DNA of 64,000 nt, taken from positions 16,162,001-16,226,000 of the forward strand of contig NW_026622997.1 in NCBI RefSeq assembly GCF_023065955.2, written 5' to 3'. The DNA comes from Ursus arctos. Lineage: Eukaryota; Chordata; Mammalia; Carnivora; Ursidae. Both the position numbers and the translations under genes were made by a program. The notes beneath the pieces are model-generated. The model saw only the letters and a list, made by a program, of their open reading frames with translations, searched no databases and had not been told where the DNA came from. This document shows, piece by piece, positions 45,210 through 55,134 of this stretch (positions within the stretch are counted from its first letter, which is position 1; the number at the start of each line of letters is the position of its first letter).

Positions 45210-45870
45210 GTGGTGTAAGAAAGCAGTCCGGTTTCATTCTTGGATGTTGCTGTCCAGTTTTCCCAGCCCTATTTGTTGAAGAGCCTTTTTCCCATTGGAT
45301 ATTCTTTCCTGCTTTGTTGAAGATTAATTGACCATGTAATTGGGAGTTTATGTCTGTGTTTTGTATTCTGTTCTGTTGATCTATGTGTCTATTTTTATGT
45401 CAGTACCATACTGTTTTGATTACTATAGCTTTGTAATTTAACTTGAAGTCCAGACTTGTGGCATCTCCAGCTTTGCTTTTTTTTTTTTTTTTTCTTTTTT
45501 CTTTTCAAGATTGCTTTGGCTATTCTGGGTCTTTTGTGGTTCCATACAAATTTGGAGATTGTTTGTTCTAGCTCTGTGAAAAATGCTATTGGCATTTTGG
45601 TAGGGATTGCATTGAATGTGCAGATTGCTTTGGGTGGTTATAGCCATTTTAACAATATTTGCCCTTCCAATCCATGAGCATGCAATGTTTTTCCATTTCT
45701 TTGTGTTGTCTTCAATTTTTTTCATCAGTGTTTTAGAGTTTTCAAGGTATAAGTTGTATCTTTTGAGGTAAGTTTATTCCTAGGTATCTTACTATTTTTG
45801 GTGAAATTTTTAATGGGATTGTTTCCTTAATTTCTCTTTCTGCTGCTTCATTATTGGTGTATAGAAATGA
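45210..45870 (-). mobile_element. L1 5' segment, inverted (part of a twin-primed L1)
   Basis: Antisense L1 ORF2: CATTCTTGGATGTTGCTGTC, CAGTTTTCCCAGCCCTATTT, TGTCAGTACCATACTGTTTT, ATTGCTTTGGCTATTCTGGG and TTTAATGGGATTGTTTCC. Together with the sense part at 45871-47166 this forms one insertion whose 5' half is flipped. A T-run at about 45477-45494 replaces a shorter T/C run seen in the usual L1. It has no intact reading frame. Confidence 0.88.
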
Positions 45871-47166
45871 AACAGATTCCCCTGAGGTAAGGGGAACAAA
45901 AGCAAAAATAAACTATTGGGACTTCATCAAAATAAAAAGCTGCCCAGTGAAGGAAACAGTCAACAAAACTAAAAGGCAGCCTATGGAATGGGAGAAGATA
46001 CTTGCACATGACACATCTGATAAAGGGTTAGTATCAAAAATATATAAGGAACCTGTAAAACTCAACACCCAAAAATGAAATAATCCAATTAAGAAATGGG
46101 CAGAAGACACGAACAGACATTTCTCCAAAGAAGACATCCAGATGGCCAACAGACGCATGAAAAGATTCTCCTCATCACTGATCATCAAGGAAATACAAAT
46201 CAAAGCTACAATGAGATATCCCCTCACACTTGTCAGAATGGCTAAAATCGAGGGGCACCTGGGTGGCTCAGTCGTTAAGCGTCTGCCTTCGGCTCAGGGC
46301 GTGATCCCAGCGTTATGGGATCGAGCCCCACGTCAGGCTCCTCTGCTATGAGCCTGCTTCTCCCTCTCCCACTCCCCCTGCTTGTGTTCCCTCTCTCTCT
46401 GGCTGTCTCTCTGTTGAATGAATAAATAAAATCTTAAAAAAAAAAAAAAAAAGAATGGCTAAAATCAACAACACAAGAAACCACAGGTGTTGGTGTGGAT
46501 GTGAGGAAAGGAGAACCCTCTTGTACTGTTGGTGGGAATGAAAATTGGTGCAGCCACTGTGGGAAACAGCATGGAGTTTCCCCAAAAAGTTAAAAATTGA
46601 ACTACCCTACAATCTAGCAAATGCACTACTATTGTGCCCCCAAAACACAAAAACACTGATTCAAAGGGATACATGCCCTCTGTGTATTGCAGAGTTATCT
46701 ACAATAGCAACTACAGAAACAGCCCAAATGTCCATCCACTGTTGAATGGATAAAGATGATATGGTATATGTATAATGAAATATTACTCAGCCATAAAAAA
46801 GGATGAAATTTGCAATGACAAGGATGGAGCTAGAGAGTATTATGCTCAGCAAAATAAGTCAGAGCAAGACAAATACCATGTAATTTAACTCATGTTTGGA
46901 ACTTAAGAAACAAAACAAATGAGCAAAGGGGATAAAATGAGGGGGAGAGTAAAACCAAGAAACAGACTCTTAACTATAGAGAACAAGCTGATGGTGACCA
47001 GAGGGCAGGTGGATGGGGGGATGGGTGAAATTGGTGAAGAGGATTAAGGAGGGGACTTGTTGTGATGAGCACCGGGTGACGTATGGAAGTGTTGAATCAC
47101 TATATTGTACACCTGAAAGTAATATTACACTGTATGTTAACTAATTTAAATAAAAACTTAAAAAAC
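45871..47166 (+). mobile_element. L1 3' segment (sense) of the inverted L1, split by a SINE
   Basis: Sense L1 end of ORF2 and 3' UTR: AACTATTGGGACTTCATCAA, AAGAAATGGGCAGAAGACAC, GAATGGCTAAAATC (either side of the SINE), TGGAGCTAGAGAGTATTATG and ATATTGTACACCTGAAAGTA, ending in an A-rich tail. Flanking copies AAGTTAGAGTCT (45198-45209) and AAAGTAGAGTCT (47167-47178) share TAGAGTCT and are the likely target-site duplication. The reverse-transcriptase coding is truncated and broken. Confidence 0.9.
46250..46451 (+). mobile_element. Can-SINE, young (CTATGAGCC subtype), perfect 15-bp target-site duplication
   Basis: Head GAGGGGCACCTGGGTGGCTC, body GGGCGTGATCCCAGCGTTAT and TCTGCTATGAGCCTGCTTCT, long A-tail. 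AGAATGGCTAAAATC occurs exactly at 46235-46249 and 46452-46466. It is inserted in the sense part of the L1 and is therefore younger. Confidence 0.97.
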
Positions 47167-47179
47167 AAAGTAGAGTCTT

Positions 47180-47650
47180 TTTTATTAGTGTTCTTGTGGC
47201 ACCAAATTCCTTCTATTACACTTATCACAGAGAGTTGTTTTTCATTTCTTTATCTGTCTTGTTAGCTTATTTAGTGTTTTTTCTTTTCTTCTTTTTTTTT
47301 TTTTAAAGATTTTATTTATGTATTTGACAGAGAGAGAGAGAGACAGCCAGCAAGAGAGGGAACACAAGCAGGGGGAGTGGGAGAGGAAGAAGCAGGCTCC
47401 CAGCGGACACGGAGCCTGATGCGGGGCTCGATCCCAGGACTCTGGGATCATGACCTGAGCCAAAGGCAGACGCTTAACAACTGAGCCACCCAGGCGCCCC
47501 TATTCAGTGTTTTCTCTACACCCCTCCTCAAACTGTAAACTCCTTGAGGTACCATTTCTCTTTTATTCTTTGGTCGGTCAACACCTATGATAGTGCCTGA
47601 CACATTCCAACTTGGTTGGACTGCAAACATCTCTTGAATACATTCATTCA
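47180..47650 (+). mobile_element. L2 3'-end remnant split by a Can-SINE
   Basis: The left piece (about 47180-47283, TGGCACCAAATTCCTTCTAT, TTTATCTGTCTTGTTAGC) and right piece (47517-47650, AACTGTAAACTCCTTGAGG, ATAGTGCCTGACACATTCC, ATTCATTCATTCA) read as one L2 end with the SINE between. Confidence 0.6.
47284..47500 (-). mobile_element. Can-SINE (antisense) with target-site duplication
   Basis: The + strand starts with a T-run and AAAGATTTTATTTATGTATT, a GA-rich body and GGGGCTCGATCCCAGGACTC, and ends GAGCCACCCAGGCGCCCC. TATTTAGTGTTTTTTC (47268-47283) and TATTCAGTGTTTTCTC (47501-47516) match at 14 of 16. Confidence 0.95.
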
Positions 47651-48178
47651 TTCATGAAAAACCAAAGTTGTATAACAACCTAACAGAATAAATGTCTTAC
47701 GGATTAATATGAACATGGCCCCTATTTTTAGTATTTAAAACTCATGATGCCCAATATATTTTACTGTTTTATACACACAACTCTTTATAGCTGGTGTGCT
47801 CATTTGTCTTGACAATCTCAGTGCTTTGAAAACCAAATCAGAAAAAAAAGCACAGAAAATGTAATTTTAGAAATGACTCATTGGATTAATAACTCCAGTA
47901 GTGGTTTTTAAAAATTCCCAAGAAGTACAGTTGTCAAGTGTGATTCTCAGCTAACGTTTCCTGGAAGAGGAAACCAAGACGCAAGCTGATGCATACAAGA
48001 TGTGGAGAAGCCACGCTTGTTTAAGAGGGCTGCCATTACATATCAATTTGTTGATATATCTTCCATTGTTGACCAATTCCCAAAGAAAACAATAAAACAT
48101 GCACACAAATTGACACTACACATCATTTGATTATTTTTGCCAAAGTCTAACACAGTGCACATAGCTATAGAGCTGAAT
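47651..48178. other. Intergenic, no gene seen
   Basis: Unique-looking AT-rich sequence without recognised repeats or exons. Confidence 0.5.
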
Positions 48179-48366
48179 TTTTTAAAAGATATTATTTATT
48201 TAGAAGAGAGAGAATGTGTGTGCATGCGGGAACAGGAGCGGGGGAGGGGGGAAGGGACAGAGGGAGAAGCAGACTCCCTTCTGAACAAGGAGCCCAACGT
48301 GGGGTTCCAGGGATCATGACCTGAGCTGAAGGCAGACGCTTAACCAACTGAGCCACCCAGGTGCCC
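48179..48366 (-). mobile_element. Can-SINE (antisense)
   Basis: Starts AAAAGATATTATTTATTTAG, then GAGAATGTGTGTGC, AGACTCCCTTCTGAACAAGG and GATCATGACCTGAGCTGAAG, and ends GAGCCACCCAGGTGCCC. It abuts another antisense SINE directly on its right. Confidence 0.93.
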
Positions 48367-48470
48367 TTAAGATTTTATTTTTAAATAATCTCTACACCCA
48401 ATGTGGGACCTGGACTCAACTCTGAGATCAAGAGTCACATGCTCCACAACTGAGCCAGCCAGGCAGCCCC
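48367..48470 (-). mobile_element. Can-SINE, short older type (antisense), abutting the previous one
   Basis: TTAAGATTTTATTTTTAAAT (tail), AATCTCTACACCCAATGTGG, GATCAAGAGTCACATGCTCC and GAGCCAGCCAGGCAGCCCC. It is the same short type as the elements at 52811 and 62798. The long SINE appears to have landed at its tail. Confidence 0.88.
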
Positions 48471-49907
48471 ACTGTTTTCATTTTGGGATATTATTTTCTG
48501 TATCTTTCTTTGATTTGCATACAATTTTTATAGATTTTTAGATGTATATGAAATTTCACTCTATGTATTTCGCTTAACATGCCATTCTTACATTTTTATT
48601 GCTGCAGACTTTTCAGAATCATAATTTCACTACGTATTTAACATGCTGTCCAATGACTGTAGTATGATTTACTTATCTCGTTTCCATGTTGGACGTTGAG
48701 GTTGTTTTCACGTTTTGCTTGTATAAATAATTCTGGAGTAAAGATTCCATGTGAATGTCATGATCAATATCCCTGGTAATTTCTATAGAACAAATTCCCT
48801 GTAGGATGATTACAGGATCAAATGGAACAAATGTTTTTAACATCACTGACTCATATTGTCAACACAATAGTGTGTAGGAAACAGTTTACAAGGTTTTATT
48901 CTGAATAGGTGTTGTCATTTAAAAATAAATCACCAATTTAATAGATGAAATAGCTCCCAATTGTCCTTTTATTTTGCACTTATTTGCTTATTCATGAGAT
49001 CAAACATTTTCTAATTTGTTTGTTTACCTGATATCTTTTAAGACTAGATTAATCCACTATGGGTTTGTTTTTTTTTTTTTAATCTTCATGACAAGCTAAG
49101 GCACTAAAAATGAAAGGCAACGCAGAGCAGAGAGGAGACAGAAATGGTTAGTGACCCCCTACTAAGGTGATGATTATTTCAAATGATATTCTCAGGTATA
49201 TTAATATGCAAATTATGAGAAAGAGAGGAAGCAAAAATCATGAGATTTGAGCTCATAATACAGTAAAAAACTACTTCAGACTGGCTCAGTTTTAGATCTT
49301 AAGGGACTTTGATCCTTTGTCAAAGCTTTTACTAACCAAATGCATTGATGTAAAGGAACTGATTTAATATTAAAAGGAAGTATGAACGGCATGAATAGTT
49401 GCCACGTGTTGGGTCTACAGCTGTGCTGGGCGATGTGGGAGCATGTGCCTCTCGAACACTTGAAGTGGGGCTAATCTGATTTGAGATACTGTAAATAGAA
49501 GATAGATGCCTGATTTTGAGGACTTCGCACACACAAAAAGGAATGCAAAATATCATTGATAATTTTTGAACCATCTACATGTTGAAATGCTAATGTTTGG
49601 GATATACTAGGTTAAATACAACATATCATTAGATTAATTTTACCTGTTTCACTTTTTCTTTTTTAAATGTGACCTCTGGAATTCATATTGCATACAGGCT
49701 AACATTGGCTGGCACAGGTCTAAAGCATCATTACGATCTCAGATTTTAAGAAGGCCAACACAGAATTGCAGTGCTTTAGCCAGAGATCTAAAAGGGAGTA
49801 TGACTCGAGAGATAGGGTGCACTTCATAATTCAATTAAGTAAAGAGAATGGCACCACATTGACCAATATGACCAGCCGGGAGGGTTCTGATGAGCTCAGA
49901 TATTTAT
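48471..49907. other. Intergenic; possible decayed L1 at left, no gene seen
   Basis: From about 48490 to 48870 the text resembles antisense decayed L1 (TTTAACATGCTGTCCAATGA, GGTTGTTTTCACGTTTTGC, TATAGAACAAATTCCCTGTA). The rest to 49907 is unique-looking AT-rich DNA with a T-run at about 49067-49080. Confidence 0.4.
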
Positions 49908-49924
49908 TCATAAATCCAGATTTT

Positions 49925-50118
49925 TTTTTTAAGATTTTATTTATTTATTTGACAGAGAGAGAGACAGCCAGCGAGAGAGGGAACACAAGCAGGGGGAGTG
50001 GGAGAGGAAGAAGCAGGCTCATAGCAGAGGAGCCTGATGTGGGGCTCGATCCCATAACGCCGGGATCATGCCCTGAGCCGAAGGCAGACACTCAACCGCT
50101 GTGCCACCCAGGCGCCCC
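49925..50118 (-). mobile_element. Can-SINE, young (antisense), perfect 17-bp target-site duplication
   Basis: Antisense copy of the CTATGAGCC subtype (AGGCTCATAGCAGAGGAGCC), ending GTGCCACCCAGGCGCCCC. TCATAAATCCAGATTTT occurs at 49908-49924 and exactly again at 50119-50135. Confidence 0.97.
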
Positions 50119-50135
50119 TCATAAATCCAGATTTT

Positions 50136-50700
50136 AAAGGACTTACTACAAAGACAAAGATAAAGGAGAAAAACCAGCTGGTGTCAGGACTCTTCTATAG
50201 AATGAGTCAGAGGAAGCCAAAGGCGCTTTGAAAATTCTGTCCAGAGCCCAAAGAAGAACAAAGAAGGCCAGATACTGTGGAGGAACTCAAGCAAAATATC
50301 ACCATACGAGAAAGGGAAGATAGAATTATACAGCTCCTATTTCCCCTCTGTCCTCTCTACAAAGAGAATGATCTTCCAATTGGAAAAGGGAGACAAAAAT
50401 CTCAAGAGGAAAGTGTTTATGAAGTGTACGGGAGGGTGTGCATTAGGCAGTTGTCCTAAAGGATCTGCGGCTCCGAAAGGGCGGGTTGTCCAGAAACCAT
50501 GACACACACGGATGTGTGTACACTGTGGCTGAAACCCTGGGTTTTGACCAAGTCCTGCAGGAAGCCGCTGTAGAGTGCTAAGGACAGAGGTTGGAGAATG
50601 GAACACTGGAGAAGGTTCATGGTTGGTCTTTGTTGTCTTGCTTTGTTTTGTTCAAATGGAGACTCTTGAAGAATTTTTTTAATAGAGTAATTTTTTCCAG
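50136..50700. other. Intergenic, no gene seen
   Basis: Purine-rich on the left, otherwise unique-looking. The short open frames here lack recognisable features. Confidence 0.45.
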
Positions 50701-50714
50701 AGAGAGCACAAAGT

Positions 50715-51800
50715 ATTCATCCATTAGTTTGTTGGTTCAATATTTCCTGAGGGCGTCTAGGAAGCTGGGAACGAAAGATCCCTGTCTTCATCAGCTTCCA
50801 TGATGGTGGTGACAAGAGGGCCCTCAGGAAATAAGTAAATAAGAGAGCATGTTAGGGGTGAAAAGTGTACAGAGAAAAAGAAGTCTACCTGAAAAGGACA
50901 AGGAGAGCTGGCGTAGAACGACTAGGGAGGAATTCCTTGAGAAAGTAACAACAACTTGGAGGAGATGGAGAGAGCCATACAGAATTCTGGGGAAAGAATG
51001 TTCTAGGCAGGGGAATAGCAAGTGCCAATCATCCGAAGCTCAGAGAACAGCAGGGAAGCCAGTGTGGCTGCAGCAGAATAGTGAGAGCAGGGGTAGCAGA
51101 TTAGACCAGGGAAGTACAATGTGGACAAACCATGCAGAGGCCTTTGTAAGAAGCATGGCTTTTTCTCTGAGTAGAAGGGGAATGTACTGGGGAGTTGTGA
51201 GCGGAGCATGGACAGGTTCTGACTTAGCTTTTAAAAGGTCGTTTTGATGGCTGAATTGAAGGTAGACTGTTGGAGGCTCTATTAGTCCAGGTTCTTCAGA
51301 AAAACAGAACCAGTAGGGTGTTCATATACATATAATAGAGAGATCTAGTGTGAGGAGTTGGCTCATGTGATTGTGGGGGCCCTCAAGTCCAAAATCTCGA
51401 GTTAGCCAGAAGACTGGAGATGTAGGAAAGAGGTGAAGTTTGAGTATGAAAGCAGTTGGCTGGCAGAGTTTCCTCATCTCTGGAGAAGGTCAGTCTTTTT
51501 TTTTGTAAGGCCTTCAACTAATTAGATGAGGCCCACCCTACATTCCAGAGGGCCATCTTCTTTACTCGAAGTCTACTGATTTAAATGTGAATCTCATCCA
51601 AAAAATACTTTCACAGAGAATCTAGAATCGTGTTTGACCAAATATCTGGATACTATGGTCCAGCCAATTTGATGTATAAAATTCATCATCACAGAGGCCA
51701 ATGGCAGCAGCAAGGAGACCAGTTAAGGGTCTGTTGTATTAACACAGGGAGAGTTAGTGATGGTTGGCACCAGGATGTTACAACAGAGATTGGGAGAAGG
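50715..51800 (-). mobile_element. LINE L2 (antisense), split by an L1 3' end
   Basis: The reverse complement of L2 runs from TTCATCCATTAGTTTGTTGG and AATATTTCCTGAGGGCG through GAATGTTCTAGGCAGGGGAA, GGGAAGCCAGTGTGGCTGCA and TCTGACTTAGCTTTTAAAAG to GGTAGACTGTTGGAGG (51279). It resumes after the L1 piece with GGCAGCAGCAAGGAGACCAG (51701) and GATGGTTGGCACCAGGATG. The open frame 50849-51247 lies in this antisense relic and is not a gene. Confidence 0.72.
51281..51693 (-). mobile_element. L1 3' UTR fragment (antisense, old L1M-type)
   Basis: ATTAGTCCAGGTTCTTCAGA, AAACAGAACCAGTAGGGTG, TGGCTCATGTGATTGTGGGG, AAGGCCTTCAACTAATTAGA and TGTTTGACCAAATATCTGGA follow a common antisense mammalian L1 3' UTR. 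Inserted within an L2. A short GAGGC on both sides is the only duplication candidate. The subfamily is not assigned. Confidence 0.7.
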
Positions 51801-52442
51801 GGTCACAGCCTGGATATCTTTGCATGTGGCAGTCACTCCCCTGGAGTACAAAGACAACCGGAATTAGTCCCTGAGGTCAGAGTACTCAGAGTTTGTAACA
51901 ATTACCAAAACCATAATCACTTGTTGTTCATGGCTCTTCAGATTACTTTATCACCTCCTTGGTTCAAACAATGAAGCTTACTACTAATACAGGACCATAC
52001 TCGACACCTACAACAGGAAGACACAGAAAGGAAACCACTGAGAGAAAGGGTGTAGTCTTGCCATCCTAGTGAGTACTTGCTTATAATCCACAATAATCAC
52101 GACGAGTGCTGTGAACTCACAGGATCCCACACAGGGTTCCCCGGGCAACTAAACAAAACTCAGTCAACTTCCAACGGTAGGTTAGCGTCCCGATCAGGAG
52201 ATAACACGGTGCGCCTTATCAGGTCATGGTTAAAGTGATTTTCTCAGGATTGGCGTCCATCTTTTAAGTGGGGCACCAAGAAGCTAGAGATAATCTAAAG
52301 AAGAACAACTTAGGTGGGCGGGGGGGGGGGGGGGGGGCGTGGTCTTGAAACCAGGTTTCACAAATCAACTGGGACCATTAATTTAGAGAAGAGATTTATT
52401 TATTCATTTCTCCAACAAATTATTTTTTAAGGCAGCACTTCC
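51801..52442. other. Intergenic, no gene seen; long G-run
   Basis: Unclassified DNA without SINE or exon. The G-run at 52320-52337 is the only striking feature. Confidence 0.45.
52320..52337 (+). repeat. Poly(G) run of about 18
   Basis: A near-continuous G-run flanked by GGTGGGC and CGTGG. Such runs form G-quadruplexes and are also a frequent spot for sequencing or assembly length errors. Confidence 0.85.
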
Positions 52443-52608
52443 TTTTTTTTTAAAGATTTTATTTATTTTTGTGGGAGGGGATAGAACAAAGGGAGAATCA
52501 GACTCCTTGCTGAGCAGGGAGCCCTGACGCACCACTTGATCCCAGGAGCCCAAGATCATGACCTGAGCCGAAGGCAAAAGCTTAACCAACTGAGCCACCC
52601 AGGCGCCT
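52443..52608 (-). mobile_element. Can-SINE (antisense)
   Basis: T-run with AAAGATTTTATTTATTTTTG, a short GA-rich body, CTTGCTGAGCAGGGAGCCCT, GATCATGACCTGAGCCGAAG and GAGCCACCCAGGCGCCT. CTCCAACA appears just beyond it and again about 30 bases before its T-run, not adjacent, so the duplication is uncertain. Confidence 0.92.
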
Positions 52609-52810
52609 CTCCAACATTTTCCCCCCTACTCTCTGCCAGGTAGGTCTAGGTCTTAGAGGAAAAAGGAATCAAATTCAACTCTTGCATTCAAGGAAGCTTA
52701 TAGTAAAATCGAAGCTTGACAGAGATTTTAATTCAACCTTGTTTTATTATTTTTTGAAATCTTGGACTAGTCTTTTTGTTTTCATTTTTGTGTTTTCATT
52801 TTGCTTTGTT

Positions 52811-52903
52811 TTGAAGTAAGCTGTATGCCCAACATGGGGCTTGAACTCACGACCCTGAGATCAAGATTTATAGGCTCCACTGACTGAGCCGGCCAGGCGC
52901 CCC
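52811..52903 (-). mobile_element. Can-SINE, short older type (antisense)
   Basis: AAGCTGTATGCCCAACATGG, GGGGCTTGAACTCACGACCC, GATCAAGATTTATAGGCTCC and GAGCCGGCCAGGCGCCCC. It consists of the tRNA-derived part only. Confidence 0.85.
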
Positions 52904-53239
52904 AAGGGACAGAGATTTTTAAATGTGTTAAAATGTCAATTTCCACATGGCGTGCTATGAACTATGATGGGTATTGGTCTACGATGCTTTGGAAGCACAA
53001 CAAGAGAGGCCTAACCCAGCCTTGGTGATCCGAGAAGGCATACCGAGATTGTCAAGAATTCAGGAACACAGAATTCAGCTATTTAAAGAACAAGTTTATT
53101 AAAAAGATCCCTTTAAAATTTAGAATCCTCCACTCAACTATAAACATCACCAAAAAAGTACATTCTCTAATTCATCTGTCTCCCAAGCCTGCAGTCCTGA
53201 ATGGATTTGCACAAACATTGGGCGGAATCAGCTTACCGG

Positions 53240-53420
53240 AACAGCCAGAGGTGCCAGACGTGGAACGGACTATCTCAGAAGGCAGTGAGCTCTCCGTTGG
53301 TAGCGGTATCCCAGCCCTAGGGAGCATGAAGGAGGCCAAGTCATCTCCCTAAAGCCCCCTGCACGGTCCAGGTAGAGGATTACTTCCTTAAGCTTTTAGG
53401 TCTTACCTGGGAACTAGAGC
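53240..53420 (+). mobile_element. Possible L3/CR1-type relic
   Basis: ACTATCTCAGAAGGCAGTGA followed by GCTCTCCGTTGGTAGCGGTA resembles the end of an ancient CR1/L3 LINE. Too diverged to be sure. The stretch 52904-53239 to its left is unclassified. Confidence 0.35.
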
Positions 53421-53439
53421 AAACTTAAGAAACGATGTC

Positions 53440-53625
53440 TTTTGAAAGGCAAGAGAGTGTAGAAAGACCAGGGATCCAGACTTCAGAGCCAGAGACCTGG
53501 ATCTGAATCTTTTTGGATCTTCCATTTGCTCACCTGAGCTGGTGCTAAAAACAACCTTCGTGATGTTACTTAGTATGTGAGAGGCAAGGCGACGCTTAAT
53601 TCTTAGCACGGTGCGGGGGCGGGGG
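53440..53625 (+). mobile_element. MIR relic
   Basis: GAGAGTGTAGAAAGACCAGG, CAGAGCCAGAGACCTGGATC and TGATGTTACTTAGTATGTGA follow the MIR order. A G-run at about 53619-53632 abuts its right end. Confidence 0.6.
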
Positions 53626-54133
53626 GGGGGGGATGTGGTGACTGTTAGATCCCTTCCTGCCCCGAGGGGCACACTTGGACGTAGTGACTATTTGAAAGCA
53701 GCACTTGGTGAAATCTAGAAGAAATTCATTGTGAAAACATTCTTCCTTCCTTTTCATGGTAAAGATGCTCACCATTTTTTTAATAGGAGTTTTGCTCTTT
53801 CCCCTATTATGCAATACATTGAGCATACTATACCAAGGTATTTGAGTGGGAAATATATAAAAGCTGCATGCAGGACACATCTGGCCCTTCTGGCAGATTT
53901 TTCCAGCCCAGAGCCCAACGTCTGCTGGCGTAAAATGGTGCTGCACCTGTCCTGTCACCATTCCCAGGTAGGCTGGGTGCTGGCCCGGCTCTGGCGGATG
54001 CAGGAACCTATTTCCCTTCAATCTACAGAGAGTAGGGATGACAGTCAAAGGTGGAGAGTTCCAAATCCAATTCTGAAGACAAGGCGTGAGATGGGGAAGA
54101 AGAGGTGAAGAATGTTGTAAAGATGGAGACCAA
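53626..54133. other. Intergenic, no gene seen
   Basis: Unclassified DNA. Two overlapping opposite-strand frames (53596-54048 minus and 53731-54108 plus) are open by chance or from unknown relics. Neither shows a recognisable domain and no splice context was found. Confidence 0.45.
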
Positions 54134-54512
54134 GTGTCTTAGTCTGTTCCCGGCTGCTATAACAAGCTACCACAGACTGGGGGGCCTTAACCACAGAAAT
54201 GTGTTTCTCACAGTTCTGGTGGCTGGAAGTCTGAGAGCAGGGAGCCAGCATGGCCGGCTTCTGGTGAGAACCCCTTCCTCGTTTGCCGGTGGCGGTCTCT
54301 TGTGGCGTCCTCTCGTGGCAGTGAGAGGGAATGAGAAAGCAGACCCTGTCTTGTCTCTTAGTACAAAGGCAATAATCCCATCAGGGAGGGCTCTACCTTC
54401 AAGACCTGATCACCTCCCAAAGACCCTGCCTCCAAACAGCATCACACTCAACAGGGATTAGGGTCTCAACACAGGAGTTCTGGAGGGACACAGACATTCC
54501 ATCCATAGCACC
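54134..54512 (-). mobile_element. MLT1-type MaLR LTR (antisense)
   Basis: TGTCTTAGTCTGTTCCCGGC, TGCTATAACAAGCTACCACA, TTCTCACAGTTCTGGTGGCT, AATAATCCCATCAGGGAGGG and TTCCATCCATAGCACC follow a mammalian apparent LTR of the MLT1 type in reverse. Solo LTR with no internal or coding sequence. Confidence 0.75.
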
Positions 54513-54540
54513 AAAACTCCAGAAGAATTAAGTGGACTCA

Positions 54541-54744
54541 TGGGTGCCTGGGTGCTCAGTCGGTCAAGCAGCCGACTCCTGATTTCCGCTCAGGTCATGA
54601 TCTGAGAGTCCTGGGATCAAGCCCCACATCAGGCTCCCTGCTCAGCAGGAGTCTACTTCAGGATTCTTTCTCTCCCTCTACTTCTCCCCTCCTTCACTCT
54701 CTCTCTCTCCCAAAAAAACGGGTGAATCTTAAAAAAAAAAAAAA
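54541..54744 (+). mobile_element. Can-SINE with 17-bp target-site duplication
   Basis: Head GGTGCCTGGGTGCTCAGTCG (GG missing in the usual GGTGGCTC), AGGTCATGATCTGAGAGTCC, GGATCAAGCCCCACATCAGG and a long A-tail. AGAATTAAGTGGACTCA (54524-54540) and AGAATTAAATGGACTCA (54745-54761), 16 of 17. It lies about 30 bases after the MLT1-type LTR. Confidence 0.96.
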
Positions 54745-54912
54745 AGAATTAAATGGACTCAATTCAACACAAATGGGCATTGAGCAGTGAGGAAGTCTAG
54801 GGACCAGAGTCGAGAGAAGGCACTCATTGGGGGCGGCTACTTCTATGCATCCAGCATACATTCCCACGAAGGATTCCAGATCCATTTATAGGGATCCAGA
54901 GATATGCTTCTT

Positions 54913-55118
54913 CTTCTTTTTTTTTAAGATTTTATTTATTTATTTGAGAGAGAGAGCAAGAGCGAGAGAGAGAGAAAGTGTGGGGGAGGGGCAGAGGGAG
55001 AAGGAGAAGCAGACTCCCCATTGAGCAGGGAGCTTGACTTGGGCCTTGATCCCAGGACCTTGAGATCATGATCTGAGCCAAAGGCAGATGCTTAACCGAC
55101 TGAGCCCCCAGGTGCCCC
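54913..55118 (-). mobile_element. Can-SINE (antisense) with target-site duplication
   Basis: T-run and AAGATTTTATTTATTTATTT, GA-rich body, GACTCCCCATTGAGCAGGGA, GATCATGATCTGAGCCAAAG and GAGCCCCCAGGTGCCCC. CAGAGATATGCTTCTT (54897-54912) and CAGAAATATGTTTCTT (55119-55134) match at 14 of 16. Confidence 0.95.
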
Positions 55119-55134
55119 CAGAAATATGTTTCTT

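Noticed and set aside
50849..51247. A 132-codon open frame
   Set aside because: Lies in antisense L2. The Trp/Arg-rich product has no recognised domain.
53596..54108. Overlapping open frames of 150 codons (minus) and 125 codons (plus)
   Set aside because: Opposite-strand overlap, no domain, no splice signals judged credible, no poly(A) context.
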